In this document: positions 12,071 to 23,622 of the stretch, in pieces
Layout: each line of letters starts with the position of its first letter
Numbering within the stretch: position 1 is the stretch's first letter
Assembly: GCA_001584585.1 (NCBI GenBank)
Contig: LSYV01000006.1
Span: forward strand, 3,125,061-3,174,161
Direction: 5' to 3'
DNA: 49,101 nucleotides
DNA from: Gonium pectorale
Taxonomy: Eukaryota; Chlorophyta; Chlorophyceae; Chlamydomonadales; Volvocaceae
The notes under the pieces: generated by a model
What the model was told of the DNA's origin: nothing
The model's database searches: none
The model's input: only the letters and a program-made list of their open reading frames with translations
Made by a program: the position numbers and the translations under genes

Positions 12071-15000
12071 TTAGTAGTCCTCCTCCTCGTACTCGTCGTC
12101 GTAGTCCTCCCCAGAGAGGGGCGCGATCTCGCCGGTGAACCACTCCACGGCGCGGGGAATGACCTGCGCGAGGGGGAGCTCGAGCTGTTGAAGTGCCCGC
12201 TAGAGGGGGGGCAGGGAGGACGGAGGCCTCGCACGGCCGACGACCGAACACTGAAACCCCAACATACACCCGTCAGGCCGCCCATGAGAGGGAGCCTCCA
12301 GGAGGCAAACACCAACCGCCTCGCGTCACCGCGCCTGCCCCTCCTGGTTCCCCGCCGTCCTGCTGCACCGCTCAACCGCTCGCCTGCTTCCCCATTCACG
12401 GCCCTGCCCTCCGCTCGTCCTGCTGCTTGGTGCCTAACACAAGGTTGGGCAAGTGCGCGCGCCCGCCCTCGCTGCGGCCGACCTCCTTGCTTACTACATC
12501 TCTAGCCCCGAACTCCCACCTCCCCTCTACCGCGGCCCTTATGTCCAACCCTGCCGTCTCGCCCAACGTCTCGGCCCTATTCCGGCCCGGCCCCACCGCC
12601 CGCGTCCCCGCTCCCACCCGGGCCCCACCGCCCGCGCCCACCTGGTCCTTGATCGCAAAGCCAATCTCGAAGTCGTTCGATAGCGCGTCCTCCACCTCCT
12701 CAAGCTCCTCCTCGCTCATCGTGTTGGCGTCCTCCGCGCTGGGCACCTGGGGGGCGTGGCCGGAACCAGGGCCAGGAGGCACGTCGGGCAGCCGCGTTGT
12801 CATTGGATGCAACAGGAAGCGCACTTGTCATGTGGATAGCACCCCACACCTTCCCAATCATGGGCTTCGCCGCACCGGGCTCCTCCTGCGCCCTGGCTGA
12901 GAACCTGAGATGCAGAACCTCTACCGCTGCCCGGTGCCCGCTGCGAACCCACAACCCACCTTCGGGGGGTCGAAGATGGTGAAGAACGAGTCGCACGGCA
13001 CCTGCTCCACCTTGAAGGCGGGCTTGGCCTTGTCGCCCTGGGGTTGGGTTTCCGGGTCGAGGACAGGCGCGGAAGGGCGGGGAGTTTGGTGGAGCCCGAC
13101 AGCTTGCGCGGAGCAGATTGAGGGAGGTGCTCACGGAGGTAGACGCCACAGGCCTTACCACAAGACCCTGTTCCCTGCCCCCACCGCCCCAGCATAACCT
13201 TCTCGCCGTACCTCCCGCACCGCCTGCCGGAACCTGCACGCCATTTCGGCCGCGCCCTCCCCTGTACCCCCTCCCTCCCTCCCTCTGCCTATGCACCCCA
13301 CCTTGCCGCCCTTGACTCTCCGCTTCTGCTCCTCCACGGTCACGTCCCGCCCCGGCTTCCAGTTGATGGCGGTGCCCGTGAAGTGCTTGGGCACCACGTC
13401 GTCCTCGGGCTCCAGCACGTACACCTTCTCCAGCGTCTGCAGGGAGGGCGGGAGGGCGGCGGGCGGAGGGGTCAGAAAAGGGAAAAGGCGTTCAAGGCAG
13501 CCGTGGGGGGGCTATGGGTGTGGGGGCGGGGGCGGGCGGACATGCGCGGGGGNGGGGGCGTGATGCGGCGCAGAGTGGGCGGGCGCAGAGGGGCAGTGCG
13601 GACAGGCGGGTGAGGAATGGTGGATTAGGGTTTGGTCGGCCCCGGTGGAAGGGCACACGCCTTACCGCTCAGGCGCCACGCACGATCCTCAGGTATCAAA
13701 CAGAAAGGACTGCCTAGTGCCTACATAGCAAACTCGCCATACTTGATGCCAAATTGCTCATGCCCAATAACCAAGGCATGTCAGCCGCTCCCAGCCCAAC
13801 AAGGCAGCCACGCAGCGTGCTCGCGGAGCCGACGGAGCACGGACTCGCACCCCGGGTCGCGCTCACCGTGTTTGTGAAGTGCGGGTTGTCAGCCTTGAAG
13901 TGGAAGGTCAGCTTGAAGCCGTGCTGCTCGCCCAGCAGCACCTCGCTGCGGATGTCCTGTGGGGTGGAGGGAATATGACGAGACAGCAAGGTTGGGTCCG
14001 ATTCAACCTGTGTGCAGTTCACTGCCATCCCGATGCAGTGGGCTAACAGGGGGGGCAGAGGAAGGGAGGTTCCCTGCCCAGTAGGCGCCCTGCGGAAAGG
14101 TGGTGGGGCATGCACACGGTGACGGTGCACGCCGTGCAGCCGAGGCGGGGGCAGCTTGAGCGGGTACGGGTGGCCCAGGTGGGGGGCGCACAGCAAGGGA
14201 GGGTTGAGCATTATACCGCGGGGTACACAGCGTCCACCGCCGGTTCAGGCGTCGTGGACCATGGAGGAATGCCCTCCGCCCCGCATGAGCCCCTCGGCAA
14301 TCCCCGACCCCGCGGGCTGTTGCGAGTACACAGTCTTTCGCCCGCGGCGCCGGGTCACAACACCCCTCCGGTGCCGAGTCCGCAGGCATTCATGCAGAGG
14401 CACGTCCTGCCGCTAGCTCCATCTGTGCTCAGACCCCGACCGTCTCGTACACGCTTGGAACCGTGCCCACCAGATAAGGCAGCGGTATGATCACCGCCGT
14501 AACGGTTGCTGCCAGCACTTTCAGTGTCAGCTCCGAAAGCCCCGGGCGTCTGCTCCTGCTCCCCGAGACCGACGCCCCGGCCCGCTGCGAGCGCCAACGC
14601 GATCGCCCCGCACCCGCACATCGGCAACCTCGCTGCCCTCCCCCTGCTGCCGGGCCACCCGGCCGTTCCGGCATCCTCCCCGCCCTCGTCACTTACCCCA
14701 GGACCCACGGTCCCCCGCCCAACATTTCCCTCCCTCTCCGTCTCCCTCTTCCGCCAGCCCGCCAGCCCGTCCTCTTCCGCCGCGCCCCCCCCCGCCTCAC
14801 CTCCAGGTACTTGAGCACCTCGCTGTCCCGCTCCGTGATAAACTGCCCGATCTTGTTGTGGTTGGCCAGCGCGTTCAGCCAGAAGTCGGGCAGCGGGCCA
14901 TCTGGAGCGGGCGCCGAGGAGGGGCGGGTCAGGGGGCGCGGGGCGTGAGTCGACACGGAGCCACGCGGGACGTGGCGCATGCGTGCAGCCGACCAACCCG

Positions 15001-16111
15001 TGCAGGCGACCAACCCGTGCAGGCGGGCGATGCCGCCGCTCGGCCCAGCGATCCGCACGCAGGGAGGGGGCCCCCCTGCCAGCCGGGCTGCGGCCACAGC
15101 CGACCAGGCCGCTCTCGCCAATGCCATGCAGTGAGACCCGTGAGACTTCGGGACTCCCTCTCACTGGCGCTGAATGGAGCGCTGCATACTCCGGGAGGCG
15201 CAGTGCTGGGTGCGAGAATAGGCCCGCTGCTCCACTGAGCGACAGGTCCTGCCAGAGCCGGCAGCACGAGGCAGTCGCTGCTCCGCGCATGACCCGGGCT
15301 CTACTGTGCAGCTGACGTGTCATTGGCAGGGCAGGTCAATAGTTGAGTGGGGGCGGCACTTGGCTACCGCTGAGGCTGCTGCTGCAGTTGTGTGTGGTGT
15401 GGCGCACTTTCTCCAGATGTCTACATTCCCATAGGTGACAGAACGCAGCATACCAGGCCGACACCCCCGGGCCGCAGACAGCCCCTGGCCTGCCCCCATC
15501 ATGGCATATCCAGGTGCCTGCCTACCGGGCTCGCCGTCGTCCTCCACGCCGTACGTGTCCGTGAGGGCCTTCTTGCCGCTAAAGATCTCCTTGCGCTCGT
15601 CGTACAGGGGAGCTGAACGTTGGGGTGTAAGGGGGGCGGGGCGAGCATATGATGGTGTGCGGTGAGGCGGAAAATGGGGACCCAGATGCAGCAAGGACGA
15701 TACAGCCTTGCAAAGGTTGTGAAGACGTAGCGGTGCCGTCGCTAACGGTCGGGCCGAACCTCGATGCTCAGCAGCGAGACGGTGCTGGATACTGCCAGGA
15801 CTTTTGCTTGCACGCCAAGCCACCTGGCCCGCTGGTTCTCGCTGGGGCACGACGTGGGGACACAAAGCGCCCGACTCACCATACTTCTGGATGTACGTCT
15901 GCTGAAGCTGCGCCAGCTCTGCCAGGTACTCCCGGTGAAGGGTGTCATACTGCTTCTGCACGTCCTTCATGGCGAGCACCCGCCGGCGCTGCGTCGCTGT
16001 GAGCTCCTCCATGGGGTCCCCCATGTACTCCTCCTCATCCTCGGGGTACTCCTCCTCCACTGGCGGGGGCGGGGGCTGCTTGCCCTTGGGGGCAGCTGAA
16101 GCGGCAATACC
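12071..16111 (-). CDS. NAP1: Nucleosome assembly protein 1 (histone chaperone), 5' end incomplete
   Basis: Nine exons join in frame: 16111-15880, 15612-15526, 14901-14801, 13956-13867, 13436-13302, 13037-12960, 12746-12642 and 12163-12071 (TAA), eight of them certain plus an unseen first exon upstream of 16111. The NAP fold is clear: the dimerisation helix (RRRVLAMKDVQKQYDTLHRE), then DFWLNALANH, HGFKLTFHFKADNPHFTNT, GTAINWKPG, CDSFFTIFDPP and the last helix with AVEWFTGE. It ends in an acidic tail (EDYDDEYEEEDY), as expected. The family shuttles H2A-H2B between cytoplasm and nucleus and helps assemble nucleosomes. Exon 16111 opens at an acceptor (CTTTAG), so the initiator ATG lies upstream; I could not place it. 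The intron 14800-13957 contains a small hydrophobic ORF described separately. Confidence 0.93.
14429..14674 (-). CDS. Small hydrophobic ORF inside a NAP1 intron (possible pseudogene)
   Basis: An 82-codon frame from ATG 14674 to TGA 14429-14431, on the NAP1 strand and wholly inside the NAP1 intron 14800-13957. The first 45 residues are Arg/Gly-rich and look non-coding or transit-like. The last 35 form a hydrophobic helix (KVLAATVTAVIIPLPYLVG) that resembles the helix of the gene at 17978-18178: 16 of 30 aligned residues are identical and the DNA aligns as well. Upstream of the helix the two copies seem to differ by a 1-nt shift. It may be a live nested gene, an alternative terminal exon of NAP1, or a decayed duplicate. 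The decayed duplicate seems most likely. Function is unknown. Confidence 0.3.
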   Translation of the reverse strand: MPERPGGPAAGGGQRGCRCAGAGRSRWRSQRAGASVSGSRSRRPGLSELTLKVLAATVTAVIIPLPYLVGTVPSVYETVGV

Positions 16112-17977
16112 CTAAAGAATTGGGCCGGGGATGAGAAGGGCATGATGTGAGGTCTCAACTGGAGCACAGAGCACACAGTATGGGTCGAAGGCCACAGGTT
16201 GAGCGAGCCGATTGTTATTCACTAATTCTTATTGATTACAGTTTGATGCTTACCAGGAACCTTTGCGCAGTTGTTGGCCGACCCCATACTGCCTTGCTGG
16301 GCCTGCGACAAAATGTAGCCACAGCCGCCGTCAACTATGCCGGAACGAGACAGTCGGAAACACGTTCAAGAGGACATGTTTGTGCATCCAGTGCTCTTGA
16401 TTGCTTTGCCAAGCAGACCTGGCGGCAGCGCGGCTGCACAGTGCGCCCGCGCGTAGAGCCTGGCGGGTGAGCAAGGCGAGTGCCATGGTGAATTCCGCTA
16501 AGGAAAGTAAGCTGTTGGCAAGAAAAGCCCAGAATAGAATCTCGGGCTACCGACGGCCGTACTGTCCCGTAACCGCCACACACTAAGCAACACGGTGAGC
16601 CTGGATGGCCAGGCAACGGACCTGCGCGACGCCACCAGTGTTGCACGCCTACCTGCATGGGTATGGGTCGACACGTGACGACGCGCGAGCTGGAATAGCG
16701 CCGAACGTGGGCATGACTCGCAAACACCCATGGTGGCATATGGGCCCGAGTACCACGTCAGCAGGCGCCTTAAGCCATGGATACGGGGCTCGGGGATACA
16801 CTTGGGGAGTCGTGGCTGCACTTTACCCGTCGATGCACGTCATCCTCGCCAGTGCGTCGTCACCTATGGTCGGATTCCGCTGGACACACTTCTTAGCCAT
16901 GCTTCCCTTTGCAATCATCTGACTACCTTCCTTGTGTGCGGCTCCAGCCCTACCACTCGATGGGCGGCCAGGGAGTATGAAACTACCGTATGCTGCACCT
17001 GATGCACGGAGCCGTCGCTGAGGCCCTACATGATCGCCCACACGCAGCCCATTTCATACAAACCCCATATTTCCGTACCCAGTCCACCCAGCTCGTCAGG
17101 TTGTCAATGCACGCGTACAAGTGTACCAGCATTCTTCCATGTGGTGCAGAGTGCATACAACTCTGTACGACACTGTGCAGCGCTCCCAATAATCCTAATC
17201 CTGTATCGGTATTCTTCAACATCCTCCTTATATGTGAAGGGCCAACAAGGCATGACAAGTCTAACGTTGCGTTACAGCTTGTCCGTAGGTACGCAGCACC
17301 GTTCCTTTCTTGTTGCTTATTGGGCATGGGCAGAAGCAGTCGCAGCCAGTATACGGCGTGTGTGCGGAATCATCTGTACTGTGGCCCAAGTACCCGTCAC
17401 CACGACCCCTGCCGCCACCAACGGCGAATGTGTGAATCCTATGTAACCGGCAAAATGATCCCATGCGACAGCGAAGTAGCCATCTGCACATGGCAATGCG
17501 ATCAAAAGAAGAGGGAAGCAAAAGCGGTGCCTAGCAGCCCACCTGACTAGCGAAGCAGATCTTCGAAGAACAAATAATTATCAATCACAAGGCGGACACG
17601 AGATGCTGCGCAAGCCTAGCCTTGCTGCATCCCGTTTGAAGACCCGCACAGTGACAGGGGTGATAGTGGTACAAGGGTGCAGAAGAGTCTTTTTCCGCCC
17701 CAACTCACGGTTGGGTAGGGGCGGAGGCACAAACACCGTTCGAATTCCCCAGCAATCAGTGCTGCAGAATGCTCACAATATGGCGACACAGACGCTACAA
17801 CACTCGACGGGTCTCATGAGCGGGGCAAGGTGGGGCAGGGTGGGGTAATACCAAACGGCACCCCTCCCCATCCCCCCGCACCCTGGCACCAAGGGAAGTC
17901 ATCTGACAGCGTTGAACGATGTGCCGGCTCAATTCCTATCGGTGACTAGTCCGCGGGGCTTCGGCGAAGGCAGGTCG
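16112..17977. other. Region upstream of NAP1, first exon not located
   Basis: This should contain the first NAP1 exon and perhaps its promoter. I looked for an ATG followed by an in-phase donor. The donor-like GTAAGC near 16260 (minus) has a stop and no ATG in the needed frame. The base composition is less GC-rich than in the exons. Open frames such as 16990-17550 (+) lack any recognisable segment. A TGTAA in minus orientation at 17272-17276 could serve the gene at 17978. Confidence 0.4.
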
Positions 17978-18178
17978 TCATGCCCGAAGCTCCGTCCGCG
18001 CCCAGGCCACAACCGTCTTGAACACACTCAGACCGAGCCCCACTAGCAGAAGAAGCGGCGTAAGCACAACCGTGAGCGTTGCAGCCAGCGTCTCCAGCGA
18101 CTGCTCCAAAACCCTTGTTGCGGTCGGGGTCGCAGGCGCCTTGCTGGGAGCGTAGGTCACAGTCGTCGTCGAGGCCAT
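17978..18178 (-). CDS. Small single-helix membrane protein, 66 aa, unknown function
   Basis: A single-exon frame with ATG 18178 in a good context (GAACCATGG) and TGA at 17978-17980. Residues 1-22 are Thr/Ala/Pro-rich and could be a targeting peptide. Residues 28-57 form one strong hydrophobic helix (LAATLTVVLTPLLLLVGLGL), and a short basic tail follows (WARTELRA). A TATATAAG on the same strand lies about 315 nt upstream. A related hydrophobic segment sits in a NAP1 intron at 14435-14524, which supports this as a real, duplicated sequence. I do not recognise the family. The size and single helix would fit a small subunit of an organelle membrane complex, but nothing here proves it. Confidence 0.55.
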   Translation of the reverse strand: MASTTTVTYAPSKAPATPTATRVLEQSLETLAATLTVVLTPLLLLVGLGLSVFKTVVAWARTELRA

Positions 18179-18492
18179 GGTTCAGTGCTTATGAATCGAG
18201 AGAATTCCCTGCATCGCAGGTAGGGGTGGAATTGGGCCAGAGTGAGTTAGACGCGGACTCACAGTCAGCTTTCAATGACCCAGCAACACCGCGTTGCGAT
18301 ACAGGTCAACAGGGCACCAGAGGCAACAACCTGTCAGGGCAATCTGAGCACCTGAACTCACGCTAAGGAGAGACGTCGAGCGAATGGAATAACTCTCGGC
18401 CAAGCTCTCAAAAGGGTGTTGAATAATTGATAGCCGTTATCGTGACTGTTTGCAAGTCGAACGTGTGATGGCCGCTCACCATGGGCGGCCGC

Positions 18493-18500
18493 CTTATATA
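18493..18500 (-). promoter_or_regulatory. TATA box (TATATAAG)
   Basis: A canonical TATATAAG on the minus strand in GC-rich surroundings. It points towards the small hydrophobic gene at 18178, which would then have a 5' UTR of roughly 285 nt. It could instead serve the unlocated first exon of NAP1. Confidence 0.45.
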
Positions 18501-18817
18501 CCCTTTCCGCGAAGCCTGCCGTACCGCACGCCACGTCAGCCGTCAGTCAGCGGACCCATGCACGGTTCAAGGTTTTCTAACACAATTAGTAGTGCTCAGC
18601 TGAGCCTGGCGGAGGGGGAGGGCAGGTCGCGGTTCTCTCTGCGGTGGAGCCTCCGGCCTTGCGCTCAATTCAGCTGGGTCGCTGTGGCAGCATGTACAGA
18701 CAGCGCAACTGCGAGAACTAGTTGAAAGGGGGCTTGCTGATTGTTGTGGCTGCGGTCTTCGATGCGGTTGGGTAGCCGAAGCCGCGAAAGACGAGGGCGA
18801 AACCGCATTCAAGTCCA

Positions 18818-18822
18818 TTACA
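18818..18822 (-). terminator. Candidate poly(A) signal TGTAA for PRP19
   Basis: TGTAA on the minus strand about 400 nt past the PRP19 stop, a usual 3' UTR length for this kind of alga. Confidence 0.45.
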
Positions 18823-19219
18823 GCCCTGGCCTCTGGGCACACAAATGTCATGCGAGCTGCTGGGGAAGCAACTGGGGGAAGCCGAGGCGCCGAAACGGCA
18901 ATGCCTGCCCAGCGCTTGCAGGGAATCCCAAATACACAACCAAAATACCTCGTCCGCACAGCGTACACTTTCAGTAGTGTCAACGCAACGCTGTGTGCTG
19001 CCCAACCGACACAGTACCGCCACCCGCACCCCGCCACCCCCCGAGGCCGCCCGCAACCTCTCTCCCGAGAAGAGCAAAATCCGCACGCTTCCAATGTCCA
19101 AACTGCACCTGCCCTCTGTAAGCAAGCGACATAAAAGCGCCGCCGCGCGCCGCTCATCCTATGATACCAACCGGTACGCGCTCCAAACCCAGCATGGGTT
19201 GTTGCCTGGACCATCCTAC

Positions 19220-21882
19220 TCACGCATTGGGCACGGAGAACACGCGCAGGTTGTGGTCCGCGGCGCCCACCAGCAAGCTGCGCGCGTCCGGGCCCCACCG
19301 GAGCGCCGCAGCCCGCTTGGGCACCTCCGCCAGGGAGCGCAGCTCCGCCCACTGCTGCTTCTGTAGGGGGCAACACATTCCCATACGCACAGGTATGAGG
19401 GAACATTGGGACACATCTGCGCAAGACTGTTGTGTAGCGCAACGTGGCCAGGTTGCAGCGCCGCTACAACACACAGCACGCACACAACACAAAGATACAG
19501 GCAAAGCCCACCCACCTGGCCGTACACCTTGACCGCCGGCCCGCCGACAGCCAGATACTGGCCGCTATGGTCAAACGCCACCGAGGCGCACGTCCCGTCC
19601 GAGAAGGGCTCCAGCGTCCTATGGTACAAAGCAGCAAAACACTCAAGACCGCACTAATGCTTGTAGAACACCAGCTCAGGCTGACTATCCTTGAGCTGCT
19701 TATAGAGAACTCCCGGCCGCTTCAGTTGCGATTGCCAGACACTTGAGGTAGCAATAGCCTACCCAACAGGTGGCTCGGTACAGCCAGCGCAAGTGTACAG
19801 GCTTATGCGGTCGTACACTCTGACTATCCCCTAATGCACGCGTGTGAATGTTCGCCCTACCGCCGGCCTTACACTTACTTGAAGTTGGACAGCTTGCGCA
19901 GGTCCCACAGCTTGACGCAGTCGTCGCTGGCAGACGCCATGTGGTAGCCGTTCTCGCTGAACGCCAGAAAGCGGATTGCACCCGCGTGCCCTTCGCAGGC
20001 TGCCACGGGCTTCTGCGACTTGACTTCCCAGATCCTGACGGCGGCAAACATTGGCCATGGCCAGTGAGAACAGGTGCTTCCCCGTCAAGCTGGTGAACCC
20101 AGAGCAACTGTTAGGCTGTTTACAGCCAGCCCGACATCCACGCACCTGATCGCCTTGCCCTCCGTCCCCGTGCCCAGGATGAGGCCGTCGGGGTGGAACT
20201 GCAGGCACGTGTACGGCTCGCCCGGACCCTCGTCAGCGCCAACCTGAGGATGGGGCATCAATAATCTCCACAGTTCGGGCGTGGCTTTGCACGTGGGCTT
20301 GCTTATCCAGCCAAGGTCTCCAGGTCCAGCGACTTCCCACTACTGTCGAGCTCGCCCCCCACTATTGCCGAGTTCGCACCTGCCGCGTGCCATGGCCATG
20401 GGCATTTTTCATCCCCCAGCAAACATCGACAGCGACTCTCCCAGCGTGCGCCCACCCTCACCCTGGGCACTGTCCTGCCCTACTAGGCCATGGGATCGCA
20501 CCTGGCGCAGGCAGGTGAGCGACGCGGTGTCATAGAAGGCCCATGACGCGTCCGAGCTGGCCGTCACAAAGTACCGCCGGCTGGGGTGCACCGTGACGCC
20601 CACCACCTCCGCGGTGTGGTCCTTGAGGACCGACGCGCACTGCCATGACACCTCGCCCTCACCGCCCTCCGCCTTGCTGCGCCAGGCGCGCGCTGTCCGG
20701 TCAGCACTGGTGCTGACGATGAGGTCCGACGCGATGTACGCCACGCCCGTGCAGCGCTTGCTGTGGCCCTCAAGGCTGTGAAGCACACGGCCCTGGGGAT
20801 CGGACCGCAAGGGGAGACCCGCATCAACAACCCCACGGTGGCAATCCAAAAGTAGGTTTCCAGGGCCGAGAACGTGGAAGGGAGCACAGCGGGCACGCTC
20901 ATACTGCGAAAGGGTACCTCCCCGGCTTTGAAATCACCCCATGCGGAAGAGGCTGTGCCCGCCTCGCAAGCTTTCGACCAAGCGCACATGCCCGCGGCTG
21001 CTATACACATACCCAAAAGGCTAACATTCAGACCTGCCCAAGGTTTGGGCGGCCCGCTTCAACGCAGGCCCTGCCGGCCGTTCGCAGGTACTCCCTCTCA
21101 GTCAATTCCACTCAAGTCATATGTCCCTAGCAGCCCCGCACCTGCAGGTAGTCGAACAGCTGCAGCGACCCGTCCACGCCAGCCGTGACCACGACACCCT
21201 GCTGTTGCGGGTTCACGTCCATGGCGGCGATGCCGCCAGCCGTCGTCTTGTGAAGCGGGTGCGAGCCCGAGAGGCTGAGCGAGGCGAGGTCGTCGGCCGT
21301 TGCAAGGCTGTCCGGCAGCGGCCGCTTCTTGCGGCCCTTGCTGAGCGTGGCGTTCACCTCCGCCATGTCCGCGATAACATCGTCCGGGATACCCGCCTTT
21401 GCGCGCCGCCCGCCCTCTGCCGGCGCCACGTCGGCAGCGGCGCGCGCTGACTGCGCGGCTGCAAGGTCGGCTGCGTACTGCTGCTTGAGGTCCGCCAGCG
21501 CCGCCCGCGCCTCGTCTCGCTCCTTCATCAGCCGGGCAATCACGCGGGTAGCCGCGTCATGCTGATAGAGCGCGTGGCTAAGCTCTTGACGCGTTTGGTG
21601 AAGCTGCGTCCGGGTGTTGTAGAGCTCCAGCATGTTGGCGTCCCACTCATCGTGGAACAGGCTGAGCAGGCCGGGGATACTGGTCGCCGGCGCCGTCCGG
21701 GGCTTCACAGTCTTATTAACCTTTAGCGGCAGCAAATCCTCCGTGGACAGCGGCTCCCCGGTGACGGGGCACTTCCCCGTCTCGCGCACATACTTGTCGA
21801 TCAGCGACTTTTCGAACAGGTGCCCCGACTTGACGCTAACCACGCCCTGCTCCGGTACAACGCCCGATATAGAGCAGAACAT
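19220..21882 (-). CDS. PRP19: Pre-mRNA-processing factor 19 (U-box E3 ligase, WD40)
   Basis: Six exons give a complete 509-residue protein: 21882-21142, 20792-20502, 20243-20146, 20034-19879, 19618-19516 and 19360-19220 (TGA). Human PRPF19 has 504 residues. The start MFCSISGVVPEQGVVS opens the U-box (about residues 1-70; KCPVTGEPL), which recruits the E2. The Prp19 tetramerisation coiled coil follows (about 75-140; ANMLELYNTRTQLHQTRQEL). A C-terminal WD40 propeller begins near residue 210, with blades such as LEGHSKRCTGVAYIASD and FSENGYHMASASDDCVKLWD. In the family it is the core of the NineTeen complex, which activates the spliceosome through non-degradative ubiquitin chains in the nucleus. 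All junctions are GT-AG and keep phase. A TGTAA lies about 400 nt downstream. Confidence 0.96.
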
Positions 21883-23139
21883 GGCTGGCTGCTGGGGTGT
21901 TGGTCAAGGGTTGCGGAGAGGCCCGATCTCCCGCTCAAGCCTGCTCAAGCCCGCTCATCCAGGTGCCTGTCATGTCAATAAAAGAAATGTCATTGTAAGA
22001 GAGCTCCAGATCATTTTTGGCAAGGCAGCACGCACTGCTGTAAGCGCCGCCAGCAAACGCCAGAACAGCCCTCACCGACACACTACAAAGGCTCACCTGC
22101 TTTCCAGAATGACGCGAGGGCAAATGAGTTATGAAGCGGGGGAAAGGTTGTCCAAACGCGGGACAGGATTGATAACGTCGGAGGGACCCTGGAAGTGCCC
22201 TATTCTATTATAGCTATCGTGCTGAGTGTAAGGGACCGCTTTCCTGATTGGGGGCGGAGTTCGTTGTATGCCGTAGAGGAGTTGCTGGGCTGGATCCGCT
22301 TGCCATGAATAGCACTGAATCGCAATCGGCTAAGACAATCAGTTTGGTAATGGCAGCGAAAAACATATGCACATTGGCGCATGCCATCCCGCTAAGGTCC
22401 AAGCAAACATGTCCTATATCTTCAGCGTCTCTTGGGGGGTTATAGGGACGCTCCTGAAGTGTGGAACAAAACCCCGAGAAATGAAGCGGGGTGGGCATGA
22501 CGGTGATGACCGCGGACCATTCCCATAAGCGACTATGTTTGAGAGGCATCGCGCCTGGAATGCAGCGTGCTGCACTCTGTGTAGCGCGCTGTGTGCTTCC
22601 TTAGGGAGCCCGTTGTTACCGCAGTGCCCACAGGGCAATGTGCCTCCCGTGGCAGGTTGTGCCCCTTTGTGCACTGCGCAGATCTTGGGGCCGGAATGAG
22701 AACGCCAGTGTACTGATTACAAACAATCAGCCGCAATGTCTCTACGGGCATCCGCATTCGAAGGCGCGCCGTTACAGATGGCCTTGTACACAACCGCGGG
22801 TCGGATCGCAGACCTCACCGCGGGACAGGTTGCGCATATTGGTGACCGGGTGCTCACCTCACGTAGTAAGGCGCACGTACGCGCGCGTCTGTCGCCCACG
22901 GGCACCCGAGGCTCTCAACTGCTCCACGTTGCGTCCGAGGCGGCACCCGTGATGAGTGCCGCGGTCCGCCCATATACCCGTGACCATCCTCGGCCGTCGC
23001 CAGGTCTTGGCCCTGGGCCGACATGGGCAGCACCACGTACGTGCCACCAGCCCGTCGGGGTGCGCTGGCCTGCTCCCGGTTGTGTCGTCGGGTGTGCTGG
23101 AGCGGAGCGCCATCCGAGAGGTCGAGGCGACAGTCTGTC
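21883..23139. other. Intergenic region, PRP19 promoter side
   Basis: This should hold the PRP19 promoter and 5' UTR. It is less GC-rich than the exons. The frame that runs into the decayed membrane-protein copy (from 22736) carries no family-like sequence before about 23140. Confidence 0.5.
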
Positions 23140-23622
23140 AGCTGAGATGTCCGTGCAGACGGGCTTAGCAGCCGTGCAAGCCGTAGCCACCTCGTTCGCG
23201 GTCACGCACTCTGTGTTGTGCGTCAGACGCAGACTCGGCCCTGGCAACGCTGCTGTCGGCGGCGCTGCTGACGGCGCCGCAGCTGGCACGGCGGCTGTTC
23301 GAGGCCCCTGGGCTGCTGGGCAAAGACGGCGCCAGCCGGCTGCGCGTCGGCGGCGGACCCGTGGTTCTGTTCCTTGCGCTGCTGGCCTTCGTGCAGTATC
23401 GCTGTCCCGTCACGGCGGCCTTTGCTGCTGCGGTGGGGCTGGGCACGTGGCTGGCGCCGGATGAGGAGTGGCCGCCGCGAGGGTGGTGACCGGCGTCGGG
23501 AGGAAGGCGGGGAGGCGAGGTGAAGAAGGGGCGGCAGGGCCCCAAGGGCCCGCATGCGGCGTGTATGGCTCTGGGCAGCGTGATGCTGGTTTGGGCGCTG
23601 TCGCGGCAGGCGTGGGCATAGG
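23140..23622 (+). pseudogene. Decayed copy of the membrane protein at 24787-25698
   Basis: The segment TGLAAVQAVATSFAVTHSVLCV aligns with AGLAAVQALASSAAVAHVVLCV of the downstream gene. The sequence then jumps straight to the region coding DSALATLLSAALL. A net 332 bp present in the downstream copy is missing at about 23226-23229, and this shifts the frame. A second lesion turns a TGG into TGA at 23487-23489. After the deletion the two copies are roughly 95% identical in DNA down to the shared final stop (TAG 23620-23622). The part before it is clearly more diverged (about 75%). It therefore looks non-functional, although a shorter protein from another start cannot be excluded. Confidence 0.8.

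Larger units (their letters stand above)
18179..19219. other. Intergenic region with a TATA box and the PRP19 3' UTR
   Basis: The left part should hold the promoter and 5' UTR of the small hydrophobic gene. The right part is the likely PRP19 3' UTR, with a TGTAA signal at 18818-18822. A long minus-strand frame that overlaps the last PRP19 exons is read out of frame with PRP19 and looks like a by-product of GC content. Confidence 0.55.

Noticed and set aside
14355..15323. 322-aa minus-strand frame across NAP1 exon 14901-14801
   Set aside because: It reads that NAP1 exon out of its conserved frame; the NAP1 reading (DFWLNALANH) matches the family and fits the splice sites.
16245..16330. First NAP1 exon with donor GTAAGC near 16260 (minus)
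   Set aside because: The frame required by the exon at 16111 meets a stop and contains no ATG before this donor.
16990..17550. 186-aa plus-strand frame upstream of NAP1
   Set aside because: It is Cys/His/Ser-rich without family resemblance, start context or neighbouring exons.
18567..19442. 291-aa minus-strand frame over the end of PRP19
   Set aside because: It overlaps the last PRP19 exon in another frame and is Cys/Arg/Pro-rich without any motif.
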